Positions 27,895 through 36,007 of a stretch of DNA of 64,000 bases are shown one piece after another; within the stretch, counting starts at the first letter, position 1; every line of letters starts with the position of its first letter. The position numbers were made by a program, and so were the translations under genes. The stretch lies in assembly GCA_024231975.1 (NCBI GenBank), contig JAAEQB010000065.1, forward strand, positions 1 to 64,000, in the 5' to 3' direction. Origin of the DNA: Allobosea sp. (GTDB lineage Bacteria > Pseudomonadota > Alphaproteobacteria > Rhizobiales > Beijerinckiaceae). The notes below the pieces were generated by a model. That model was not told the DNA's origin. It did not search any database and worked only from the letters and a program-made list of their open reading frames with translations.

Positions 27895-28167
27895 ATGGCC
27901 AATGGCGGTGGCACCGAGCGCTTCCTGGGCGGTTCCGTCCTCAGCGTCCTCGTGCGCCTGTTCTTCATCTCGCTGCTGGTCGGCGCGGCCATGGCTTTTC
28001 TCGGCCTGTCGCCGCGTGGCCTGTTCGACTCGGCGCTGCGCTTCGTCCGCTCGCTCACCGATATGGGCTTCGATGCGGTCCGCGAGGTCGGCGGCTGGGC
28101 CCTTGCTGGTGCGCTGGTCGTGGTGCCGCTCTGGCTGATCAGCCGATTGTTCGCCTCGAAGCGGTAA
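27895..28167 (+). CDS. DUF6460-like small membrane protein
   Basis: This 90-aa protein has two hydrophobic segments: about residues 12-36 (VLSVLVRLFFISLLVGAAMA) and about 65-83 (WALAGALVVVPLWLIS). A short amphipathic stretch lies between them, and the C-terminus is basic. The layout matches the small DUF6460 proteins of Hyphomicrobiales. ATG 27895 is used; an upstream frame to 27823 reads through the region after the repeat and is unlikely. It is convergent with pyrD, with stops 3 bases apart. Function unknown. Confidence 0.75.
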   Translation: MANGGGTERFLGGSVLSVLVRLFFISLLVGAAMAFLGLSPRGLFDSALRFVRSLTDMGFDAVREVGGWALAGALVVVPLWLISRLFASKR

Positions 28168-28170
28168 CGC

Positions 28171-29259
28171 CTACAGCCCTTCGCCGCGCGCAATCGCCTC
28201 CGCATCGCGCCCGACCAGCGCGTCGAGCCGCGGCAGGCCGGCCTTGCGCACTTGCATGTCGAGCCCGCGCTTGACCTCGCCGACCAGCCCCGGTCCCCTG
28301 AACACCATCGCCGAATAGAACTGCACCAGGCTCGCCCCGGCCCTGATCTTGGCGAAGGCGGTTTCGGCGGAATGGATGCCGCCGACGCCGATCAACGGGA
28401 ATTGCCGCTCCACGCGCAGGAAGGTTTCGGCGAGGATGCGGGTCGAGGCCGCAAAGAGCGGCTTGCCGGAGAGGCCGCCGGTCTCGGCCTTGTTGCCGCT
28501 GCGCAGGCTGTCGGGCCGGGCGATCGTCGTGTTCGAGACGATCATGCCGTCGATCTTGCGGCGGCGGGCGACCGTGATCATGCCGTCGAGCTCGGGCAGG
28601 GAGAGATCCGGCGCGATCTTGATCAGCACCGGCGTCGGCTTAGCCCCAGCAGCGGCCTCGTCGCGGGCGGCGAGGGTGCGCGCGATCAGGTCGTCGAGCG
28701 CGTCCTCGGCCTGAAGGTCGCGCAGGCCCGGCGTGTTGGGCGAGGAGACGTTGACGGTGAGGAAGTCGGCGAGCGGAGCGAGTCTGCCTGCCAGCGTCGC
28801 GTAGTCGGCGCTGCGGTCGGCCGACTCCTTGTTGGCGCCGAGATTGACGCCGACGATGCCGCCTTTCTTCCGGCGTGCGGCGAGCCGCCCCGCAACCGCC
28901 TCCATGCCTTCGCTGTTGAGGCCGTAACGGTTGATCACCGCCTCGTCCTCGGGCAGGCGGAAGACGCGCGGGCGCGGATTGCCCGGCTGCGGCAGCGGTG
29001 TCACCCCGCCGATCTCGACGAAGCCGAAGCCGAGCCCGAGCGCGCCGTCGATCGCCTCGGCATTCTTGTCGAAGCCGGCCGCAAGCCCGACCGGATTGGC
29101 AAAGCGCAGGCCAAAGGCCTCGACCGCCAGCGACGGCGCATCGGCCGCCGGCCGCAGCGGCGGCGCGGCGGCGAGTGCCGCGATCGTCAGCCGATGCGCC
29201 TGCTCGGCGTCGAGCTTGTGGATCAGCGGCCGCGCCAGGCCGAACAGCGCTCCGATCAC
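28171..29259 (-). CDS. pyrD: Dihydroorotate dehydrogenase (quinone), class 2
   Basis: This 362-aa enzyme oxidises dihydroorotate to orotate in pyrimidine synthesis, using FMN and the quinone pool. The N-terminal membrane-associating helices typical of class 2 enzymes are present (ALFGLARPLIHKLDAEQAH), followed by NPVGLAAGFDKNAEA, the substrate loop NVSSPNTPGLRDLQ (with the catalytic Ser of class 2) and the FMN-phosphate motif IGVGGI. The GTG start at 29259 overlaps the stop of the DUF952 gene (GTGA), so the two are co-translated. Confidence 0.95.
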   Translation of the reverse strand: MIGALFGLARPLIHKLDAEQAHRLTIAALAAAPPLRPAADAPSLAVEAFGLRFANPVGLAAGFDKNAEAIDGALGLGFGFVEIGGVTPLPQPGNPRPRVFRLPEDEAVINRYGLNSEGMEAVAGRLAARRKKGGIVGVNLGANKESADRSADYATLAGRLAPLADFLTVNVSSPNTPGLRDLQAEDALDDLIARTLAARDEAAAGAKPTPVLIKIAPDLSLPELDGMITVARRRKIDGMIVSNTTIARPDSLRSGNKAETGGLSGKPLFAASTRILAETFLRVERQFPLIGVGGIHSAETAFAKIRAGASLVQFYSAMVFRGPGLVGEVKRGLDMQVRKAGLPRLDALVGRDAEAIARGEGL

Positions 29260-29609
29260 GCGACATCCTCCGGAAAGACGTGGCCGCCTGCGCCTGATGG
29301 CAGCGGCGCGATCCAGCGCGCCTGCCTCGGGGCGAGCGTGGCATAGAGATGCGGGAACAGCGCCCCGCCGCGCGAGGGCTCGTAGCGCAAGGCCTGGCCG
29401 AACGCGGCGTCGTCGAAGGCGATCAGCAGCAAATCGTCCTGGCCGGCGAAATGCCTGGCCGCGGTCTCTCGGACTTGCGATCCAGTCGAGAAATGGATGA
29501 AGCCGTCGGCAAGGTCGACCGGCGCTCCCTGGAAGAGGCCTGCGGCCTCGGATTCGCGCCAGAGCGCTTCGGGACAGATCTTGTAGATGAGCGGCATGGC
29601 GCTGGACAT
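29256..29609 (-). CDS. DUF952 family protein
   Basis: The 117-aa protein has the family blocks IYKICPEALW, GFIHFSTGSQVRETA and FPHLYATL. DUF952 proteins are small, soluble and of unresolved function; I recall a resemblance to glutathione S-transferase-associated or ADP-ribosyl-type folds only vaguely. The gene lies directly upstream of pyrD with overlapping stop and start, a linkage seen in other Alphaproteobacteria. ATG 29609 or ATG 29597 may be the start. Confidence 0.85.
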   Translation of the reverse strand: MSSAMPLIYKICPEALWRESEAAGLFQGAPVDLADGFIHFSTGSQVRETAARHFAGQDDLLLIAFDDAAFGQALRYEPSRGGALFPHLYATLAPRQARWIAPLPSGAGGHVFPEDVA

Positions 29610-29719
29610 ATCGCCTGACGGCCGTCGGCAAAAGGGGAAAGCGTGTCGCGCCGGGCCGGTTCCCGGATTTCTTCAGCCGGAGGCTGGCAGCAAGCACGAA
29701 TCAGATTGAATTCTTATCG

Positions 29720-29748
29720 AATAGGGGATATTTCCTATTTCAATCCCC
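29720..29748 (+). promoter_or_regulatory. Probable operator upstream of the S24 regulator
   Basis: This AT-rich pocket contains two interleaved inverted repeats: AATAGG-N8-CCTATT (29720-29739) and GGGGAT-N13-ATCCCC (29724-29748). It lies 45-73 bases before the S24 regulator start, where a promoter is expected. Autoregulation by the LexA/CI-like product is a reasonable inference but no binding site is known for this protein. Confidence 0.45.
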
Positions 29749-29792
29749 GCTTTGCGCCGCGCCGGCACCATCAGGAACGAGGCCTCTCCGCG

Positions 29793-30419
29793 ATGCTGTC
29801 CCATGACCAGATCTGGAGCGCGATCGACACGCTCGCCCAGCGCTATGGCCTGACGCCGTCGGGCCTCGCCCGCAAGGCCGGGCTCGACGCCACCACCTTC
29901 AACCGCTCGAAGCGCGTCGGCGCCGATGGGCGCGAGCGCTGGCCCTCGACCGAATCGATCGCCAAGATCCTCTCCGCCACCGGCGCCTCCTTCGACGAGT
30001 TCATGAACGTGCTGCGCCGCGGCGTGCCACCGGCACATACGATCCCGGTGATCGGCTTCGCCCAGGCGGGCTCCGGCGGCTTCTTCGACGATGGCGGCTT
30101 CCCGGCCGGCTCGGGCTGGGACGAGGTCGCTTTTCCTGGCCTGCAGGACGAGAAGGCCTATGCGCTCGAGATCGCCGGTGATTCGATGCTGCCGCTCTAT
30201 CGCGACGGCGACACCATCATCGTCTCGCCCGGCGCGGCGATCCGGCGGGGCGACCGGGTCGTGGTCAAGACCGTCGAGGGCGAGGTGCTGGCCAAGCAGC
30301 TCAGGCGCCAGACCGCGAAGACGGTCGAGCTCGCCTCGCTCAATCCCGAGCATGCCGACCGGGTGCTGGCGCTCGCCGAGATCGCCTTCATGGCGCGGGT
30401 GATCTGGGCGAGCCAGTAG
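29793..30419 (+). CDS. HTH and S24 peptidase-like transcriptional regulator
   Basis: The 208-aa protein has an N-terminal HTH (YGLTPSGLARKAGLDATTFNR, about residues 16-36) and a C-terminal LexA/CI-like S24 domain. The S24 domain has the catalytic Ser in GDSMLPLYRDGD (about residue 130) and a Lys in a strand ending VVVKTVEG (about 156). An Ala-Gly pair (about residues 90-91, FAQAGSGG) could be a self-cleavage site. Family members respond to DNA damage or phage signals. The chosen ATG gives a canonical N-terminus (MLSHDQIWSAID); upstream codons cross the proposed operator. Confidence 0.88.
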   Translation: MLSHDQIWSAIDTLAQRYGLTPSGLARKAGLDATTFNRSKRVGADGRERWPSTESIAKILSATGASFDEFMNVLRRGVPPAHTIPVIGFAQAGSGGFFDDGGFPAGSGWDEVAFPGLQDEKAYALEIAGDSMLPLYRDGDTIIVSPGAAIRRGDRVVVKTVEGEVLAKQLRRQTAKTVELASLNPEHADRVLALAEIAFMARVIWASQ

Positions 30420-30422
30420 AGC

Positions 30423-30443
30423 ATCGGCCGGCGCCCGGCCGAT
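30423..30443. terminator. Bidirectional hairpin between convergent genes
   Basis: ATCGGCCGG-CGC-CCGGCCGAT forms a perfect 9-bp stem with a 3-base loop, filling the 25-base gap between the S24 regulator stop and the histidine kinase stop. There is no clear T run on either side, so it may slow rather than strictly end transcription. Confidence 0.55.
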
Positions 30444-30444
30444 C

Positions 30445-31899
30445 TCAAGCCGCCTCGCGCCGGGCCGGCAGCGACACCGTGAACACCGCGCCGACCTCGG
30501 ACGGCTCCAGCGCGATCATCCCGCCATGCAGCCGCACCAATTCCGCGGCGATGGCGAGTCCGAGGCCGGTGCCACCGGGATTGACCGAGCCGCGGAAGGC
30601 CTGGAACAGGTTGTCGCGCGCTCGTGGCGGCACGCCCGGCCCGTTGTCGGCGATGCGCAGGACGATCTCCTCATGGCGCCGGCCGGCACTGATCCTCAGC
30701 GTCGGCGTGCGCTCGCCTGCTGCCATGACACCGTCGAGCGCCTGGATGGCGTTGCGCATCAGGTTGGAGAGCACCCGCGCCATCTGGTCGGGATCGCAAG
30801 GGGCGATCACCTCGGCCGGCACCTCGTTGGCGAAGGCGATCGTGCCGTTCTCGCCGAGGCCGAGCAGTTCGGCCTGCTCGGCGACGAGCTGGCGCAGCGC
30901 CACATTGCGCAGCGACGGCGTTGCCTCGGTGGCGCGGCCATAGGCGAGCGTCGCCTGGCAGAAATCGATGGCGCGGCCGAGCGTCGCGATCAGCCGCGGC
31001 GCGAAACGCCGGATCTTCGGGTCACGCGTTTCGGTCAGCCGGTCGGACATCAATTGCGCTGCGGCCAGCATATTGCGCAGGTCGTGATTGATCTTGCTGA
31101 CGGCGAGGCCGAGCTCGGCGAGATGCTTCTTGGCCCGAAGGTCGTCGGCCAGTGTCGCCTGCATGCGCGCCAGCGCCCGCTGGGCCTCGCCGATCTCGTC
31201 GGCGCGCTCGGTCGGCTCGATGATCCGGCGTGGATTCTCCGGATCGTGCTCGAATTCCATCACATTGGCGGCGAGATGCCGGATCGGCTGCACGATCAGC
31301 CAGTTCAGCGTGAGATAGACCAGTCCGGCCGTCAGGATCGAGATGATCAGCGTGACCAGCGTCAGGTTGACCGAGAATTTCAGCATGGCGCGGTGCAGCG
31401 GCCGCTCGTCGATGACGATCTCGACGAAGTCGGCGGCGCCGACCGCCTGCCCGACCACCCGGATCGGCATCTCATGCGAGGGGCTGACCAGCGTCGCCAC
31501 CGATTCGACGATCGACTGCATCCAGCTCTGGTCGCGCAGGTCGACGGTCCTGGCGACCTCATGCGGCATCGAATCGAGGCTGAGCAGGCGGCGTGCTCCT
31601 CCGACACGGGCGGCGATGGCGGAGGCGCCGACGCCGGCGAGCAGCCGCTCCTCGCTACCCTCGGGCAGGCCCTCGGCCGGGGCGTTCTCGAGCACGAGCA
31701 CGGCGATCTGCGCCGCTGCGAGCCGATCGTTCAGCCAGTTGCGCCGGAAGTTCGCGACCGAGGGGAGGTAGATCAGCACCTCGGCCAGCATCACGAACAG
31801 GATGGTCAGGACCAGCAGCTTGGCCGAGAGGCCGAGCTGGGTCGGCCCGCGCGCTACGCTGATCGACAGGGTATTGGGATCGAACCGTCTTACTGACAT
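30445..31899 (-). CDS. Membrane sensor histidine kinase (HAMP, HisKA-like, HATPase)
   Basis: This 484-aa protein has a first membrane helix at residues about 20-42 (KLLVLTILFVMLAEVLIYLP), a periplasmic domain, and a second helix at about 165-190 leading to a HAMP linker (LIVQPIRHLAANV). The H-box is SKINHDLRNMLAAAQ (about residue 260), with N-box LMRNAIQALDG, G1 DNGPGVP and G2 GTGLGLAI. No receiver domain is fused, and no response regulator is adjacent. Start ATG 31899 (MSVRRFDPNT) lies 11 bases after the stop of the flavoprotein gene, so both are probably on one message. The signal is unknown. Confidence 0.9.
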   Translation of the reverse strand: MSVRRFDPNTLSISVARGPTQLGLSAKLLVLTILFVMLAEVLIYLPSVANFRRNWLNDRLAAAQIAVLVLENAPAEGLPEGSEERLLAGVGASAIAARVGGARRLLSLDSMPHEVARTVDLRDQSWMQSIVESVATLVSPSHEMPIRVVGQAVGAADFVEIVIDERPLHRAMLKFSVNLTLVTLIISILTAGLVYLTLNWLIVQPIRHLAANVMEFEHDPENPRRIIEPTERADEIGEAQRALARMQATLADDLRAKKHLAELGLAVSKINHDLRNMLAAAQLMSDRLTETRDPKIRRFAPRLIATLGRAIDFCQATLAYGRATEATPSLRNVALRQLVAEQAELLGLGENGTIAFANEVPAEVIAPCDPDQMARVLSNLMRNAIQALDGVMAAGERTPTLRISAGRRHEEIVLRIADNGPGVPPRARDNLFQAFRGSVNPGGTGLGLAIAAELVRLHGGMIALEPSEVGAVFTVSLPARREAA

Positions 31900-31910
31900 C
31901 AACAGCCAGT

Positions 31911-33356
31911 CTATCCGAAACGGCTGAGGAAGCCGATGAGGCGGCGGATGCCCGGCTTTGCCGCGAGTGGTGCCTGGAAGGAGAGCGCCGCTTTCTGCGA
32001 CAGCTCCGACAGGCTTTGGGATGGCGCGATCAGCCCGGCCATCTCCTTGACGTTCACCCGCTTCTGGACGGCGAGCCCCCAGGGCACGATCAATTCGGCC
32101 GCCTGGGCCCCGGCGATGACGACGCCGAGAATGCCGCCCTTGCGGTCGGTCATCAGCTTGATCAGCCCTTCGCTCTGCCGTTCGGCCTGGGCGCGTGTGC
32201 TCTCGGCATAGGGAAAGCGCAGCACCCGGATCTCGCCTTGCGCGCGCGCCTGCGCCTCGCTCAGGCCAACGCTCGCCAGTTCTGGCCGGCCATGGACGGT
32301 GCGCGGCACCCATTCGCGCCTGAAGCGGGTCGGCTGGCGGAACAGCGCGTTGCGGAGCACGAGGCCGGCCTGATGCTGCGCGGCCTGACTGGACATCGAC
32401 CCGACGGCCGCGCCGCCGGCACAGTCGCCGATGGCGTAGATGTTGCGATTGGCGGTCCGCAGCGAGGCATCGACGATGATGCCGGTCTCGTCGCTGCGGA
32501 CGCCGGCGAGGTCGAGCTCGAGGCTCGCGATATTCGGCCGGCGCCCATTCGCGACCAGCAGATGCGTGCCGTCGACCTTGATGTCGCCGTCGAGCATGAG
32601 GCGTGGCCGCTGGCGATGGCTCTCGGCCCGCAGGATCGGCCGGCCTTCATGCAGGGCGATGCCGTCGCCGAGCAAGGCGCGACGGAGCACCCCGACCGCT
32701 TCGGGGTCCTCGTCCAGCAGGAGGCCATCCCGGGCGACCAAGACGACCTCGCTGCCGAGTGCGCGCATCGCCTGCGCCAGCTCGACGGCGGCGGCCGTGC
32801 CGCCGAGTACGATCAGCCGCTCCGGCCGCTTTGCCAGTTCGAAGATGCTGTCCTCGGTCAGGCTGGGCAGCTCGGCCAAGCCCGCAATGTCGGGCGGCGC
32901 CGGTAGCGATCCGGTCGCGACGACGAAGCGTCGCGCCTTGATCACGCTCTCGCCGACGACGACCTGGCGGCGATTCTGGAAGCGTGCCTCGCCCTTGAGC
33001 ACGAGCACGCCCAGGGCAGCGAGGCGTTCGTCAGAGTCGTTCGCGGCCGATCTCGCCGATACCTGGTCGAGATGGGCGCGCACGCGCCCGTAATCGATCT
33101 CGCCGGCCCCCGCTGCGATGCCGAAGGCCTGGGCACCAGCGATGGCCCGCGCGCGCTCGGCTACAGCGCGCAAGGCCTGGCCGCGTGCGCTCTCGCGGAG
33201 GGCAAGCGCGCTGCCGCTCTGCCTGACCAGCACCGTCCGGACACCGAACAGCGCGGCAGCCGTCGCGACGGCGGCTCCGCCGGGGCCATCGCCGACGACG
33301 CAGATATCCGGCGTCAGCGGCTCCTTGCTGGCTGCTGGGCTGGCGGTTTCGCTCAC
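31911..33356 (-). CDS. FAD-dependent pyridine nucleotide oxidoreductase lacking the redox disulfide
   Basis: This protein of about 481 aa has the fold of mercuric reductase/dihydrolipoamide dehydrogenase: FAD Rossmann motif VVGDGPGGAAVATAA, second Rossmann VLGGTAAAVELAQA, IYAIGDCAGG, and a C-terminal dimerisation domain with PELASVGLSEAQAR. Where family members have the CxxxxC active-site disulfide, this protein reads ALRESARGQALRAVAER with no Cys. It therefore cannot perform the usual disulfide chemistry and may be an NAD(P)H oxidase-type or sensory flavoprotein. GTG 33356 has GGGAG 7 bases upstream; ATG 33425 is an alternative. It precedes a histidine kinase by 11 bases. Confidence 0.82.
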   Translation of the reverse strand: MSETASPAASKEPLTPDICVVGDGPGGAAVATAAALFGVRTVLVRQSGSALALRESARGQALRAVAERARAIAGAQAFGIAAGAGEIDYGRVRAHLDQVSARSAANDSDERLAALGVLVLKGEARFQNRRQVVVGESVIKARRFVVATGSLPAPPDIAGLAELPSLTEDSIFELAKRPERLIVLGGTAAAVELAQAMRALGSEVVLVARDGLLLDEDPEAVGVLRRALLGDGIALHEGRPILRAESHRQRPRLMLDGDIKVDGTHLLVANGRRPNIASLELDLAGVRSDETGIIVDASLRTANRNIYAIGDCAGGAAVGSMSSQAAQHQAGLVLRNALFRQPTRFRREWVPRTVHGRPELASVGLSEAQARAQGEIRVLRFPYAESTRAQAERQSEGLIKLMTDRKGGILGVVIAGAQAAELIVPWGLAVQKRVNVKEMAGLIAPSQSLSELSQKAALSFQAPLAAKPGIRRLIGFLSRFG

Positions 33357-33479
33357 GCCGCGTCTCCCGGTCGCTGTCCTGCCCGTGCAGATGCGTTGCC
33401 GCTGCGGCGGAATCAAGTTCGCCATCGACGATAGTAGGCTGGAAGCGGCCGATATCGGCAAGACGAAGGGAGGCCAGCC

Positions 33480-35840
33480 TCAGGCGATCTTGCGCGGCTC
33501 GTCGCCCTTGCTGAACTCCGCCACCGGTTGCGGCCGGCCGAACAGATAGCCCTGGGCCCGCTGGGCGCCGAGCAGCTGCACCGCCATGCGTTGCGCCTCG
33601 GTCTCGATGCCCTCGACCACGACGTTCATCGACAGGCGCCGCGCCAGCTGGCAGACCGCCTCGATCACCGCCTTGGAGGCTTCGTCGCTGTTGACGTCGC
33701 GGCTGAAGCTCTGGTCGATCTTCACCTGCGAGAACGGGTAGGTCGAGAGATAGGCAAGCGAGGAATAGCCCGTCCCGAAATCGTCGAGCGCGAATTTCAC
33801 GCCGATCGCGCGCAATTCGTTGATGACCTCGAGCGTCGTCTTGTTGTCCTCGATCAGCAGCGATTCCGTCACTTCGAGCGTCAGCCGGCCCGGCGCGAGA
33901 TGGGCGAGCAGCAGCGCATTCTTGACGGTCTCGACGATCCGGCGCGGCTCGCGGAACTGCAGTGGCGAGATGTTGACGGAGACGCCGATGCCGCCGGGCC
34001 ATTTCGCCGCGTCGCGGCAGGCCTGGCGGATCGCCCAGTCGCCCATGCCGGCGATCAGGCCGGATTGCTCGGCGATCGGGATGAAGATGCCGGGCGGCAC
34101 CATGCCGCGTGTCGGATGCCGCCAGCGCATCAGCGCCTCGCGCGTCACGATCTCCTGCGTGCGCAGGTCGATGATCGGCTGGTAGTAAAGCTCCAGCGCC
34201 CCCTCGGTGGTCGCCTGGCGCAGGTCGACCTCGATCTCGTGGCGTTCGAGCATCTCTTCGGCCATGGCCGGATCGAAGAAGGTCGCGGTGTTGCGGCCGG
34301 CCGCCTTGGCCTTGTAGAGCGCGGTGTCGGCGTGGCGCAGCAGGTCGGCTGGCGTTGCGCCATCGGCAGGTGCGAGCGCGATGCCGATGCTGGCGGTGAC
34401 GTAGACGGTCTTGGTCTCCAGCTCGAAGGCGCGGTCCATCGCCTCGATCATGCGCTGCGCGATCATCCGCACCGTCGCGACATCGGTCGCGGGCAGGATC
34501 AGCACGAACTCGTCGCCGCCGAAGCGGGCGAGAAGGTCGTTGTGGCGGATCGCGCTCTTCAGCCGCGCTGCCGTCTGGATCAGCACCCGGTCGCCGATAT
34601 CGTGGCCGAGATTGTCGTTGACCTGCTTGAAGCCGTCGAGGTCGATATAGAGCAGCGCGAAGGTCTCGCCGGTCCGCTCCTGCCGGCGGAAGGCCTCGGC
34701 GAGCTGCGAATTGAACTCGAACCGGTTGGCGAGCCCGGTCAGCTCGTCGAAGCGCGCCATCTGCTCGATCCGCGCCTCGGTCGCCTTCCGCTCGGTGGCG
34801 TCCTCGGTCAGCATCAGCACGCCGCCCTCGGCCGCGGGCGCGATGGTGACGACGAGCATCCGGCCGTTGCGCGACTGCAATTCGTAGACCGCGGCCTGCT
34901 GCGTCGCCTGGACGCCGTCGAGGGCGGCCTTGATGTCGCGGACCTGCTCCTGCGTCATCACCTGCCGCTCGACCAGGAAGCGCGCGATCGCGCTGATCGG
35001 CGTGCCCGGCAAGGCGAGGGTCTCGGGGATGCCGTAGAGGGCCGCATGCGGCGCGTTCGAGACGGCGAGGTCGAGCTTGCGGTCGAACATCGCCAGGCCA
35101 TGGATCATCGTGTTGAGCGCGGCGTCGAGCGTCAGGTTCTGCGAGCGCAGCGCCGTCGCCAGTGCCTTGGACTGCTTGGTCGCGTCACTCAGCGCCAGCA
35201 GGTTGCGATGCAGCGAGTTGGTGATCGCGATGTTGGCGACGACATACAGGAAGGCGAAATAGCCGATGTACTGGTAGTAGGGGTTGTGCGCCTGGATCAG
35301 GCCGACCGCCATCGGCACGCAGAAGGTCAGCAACTGGACGGCGACGAATTTCGGCCGCCCGGCATTGCGCGCGACATAGCCGGAGGCGAGCGCGATCGTC
35401 GATGACACCGAGGTGATGTGGGCGGCGGGATCGTCCGTCCAGGCCAGCGCGGCATAGCAGCTGAAGCCGAGGACGGCGCTGAACACGGTCGCGCCGAAGA
35501 AATATTCCCGGTCCCAGCGCGCGGTCTGGGCGAGCGTGTCCTCGGAATGGTCGAGCCGGCGATAGCGGACCACGGTGATGATCCGCATGACGACGACGAG
35601 CGCGACGCAGATCGTCAGCACCATGAACAGCTCGGCCCTGGTCGAGACCCAGCACAGGAAGGGCGTGAGGATGCCGGCGATGCCGCCGGGGATGATCGAG
35701 CCGGGCGAGGAGAACAGCGAGGAGACCAGCAGGCGATAATCGGCGAGATCGACCGCGCTCCGGCCGTCATGGCCGGCCGGCTGCTCCGCGATCGCTCTGT
35801 CGGCGCTGGCGCTATGCAACCGGTTCGCCACTCCCGCCAT
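33480..35840 (-). CDS. Membrane PAS-GGDEF-EAL cyclic-di-GMP protein
   Basis: This protein of about 786 aa has an N-terminal membrane region of about five or six helices (residues 35-210), a PAS domain (about 225-350, SNAPHAALYGIP), an intact GGDEF cyclase (ARFGGDEF, with an RxxD inhibitory site five residues upstream) and an intact EAL phosphodiesterase (REALMRW, SVNISPLQF, EVTESLL, DDFGTGYSS, VKIDQSF, VEGIET). Both activities, making and degrading c-di-GMP, look possible. Start ATG 35840 is preceded by AGGAG; an in-frame GTG lies at 35864. It is on the same strand as, and 167 bases after, an RpfF-like gene. Confidence 0.92.
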   Translation of the reverse strand: MAGVANRLHSASADRAIAEQPAGHDGRSAVDLADYRLLVSSLFSSPGSIIPGGIAGILTPFLCWVSTRAELFMVLTICVALVVVMRIITVVRYRRLDHSEDTLAQTARWDREYFFGATVFSAVLGFSCYAALAWTDDPAAHITSVSSTIALASGYVARNAGRPKFVAVQLLTFCVPMAVGLIQAHNPYYQYIGYFAFLYVVANIAITNSLHRNLLALSDATKQSKALATALRSQNLTLDAALNTMIHGLAMFDRKLDLAVSNAPHAALYGIPETLALPGTPISAIARFLVERQVMTQEQVRDIKAALDGVQATQQAAVYELQSRNGRMLVVTIAPAAEGGVLMLTEDATERKATEARIEQMARFDELTGLANRFEFNSQLAEAFRRQERTGETFALLYIDLDGFKQVNDNLGHDIGDRVLIQTAARLKSAIRHNDLLARFGGDEFVLILPATDVATVRMIAQRMIEAMDRAFELETKTVYVTASIGIALAPADGATPADLLRHADTALYKAKAAGRNTATFFDPAMAEEMLERHEIEVDLRQATTEGALELYYQPIIDLRTQEIVTREALMRWRHPTRGMVPPGIFIPIAEQSGLIAGMGDWAIRQACRDAAKWPGGIGVSVNISPLQFREPRRIVETVKNALLLAHLAPGRLTLEVTESLLIEDNKTTLEVINELRAIGVKFALDDFGTGYSSLAYLSTYPFSQVKIDQSFSRDVNSDEASKAVIEAVCQLARRLSMNVVVEGIETEAQRMAVQLLGAQRAQGYLFGRPQPVAEFSKGDEPRKIA

Positions 35841-36007
35841 CCACTCCTGCCTCGTGACGGTCACTGGACAGGCGGGTGAACGACCCCATCCTTTGCCGCA
35901 TCATCTAACGGCTTTAAGAGGGAAAGGTAAAAGTTTCATGAGGGTTACGCGGCGGAGTCGCGCGATCGACGCGAACGCCGACCGCGCCGGGAATTTCCGC
36001 TCTCCGC

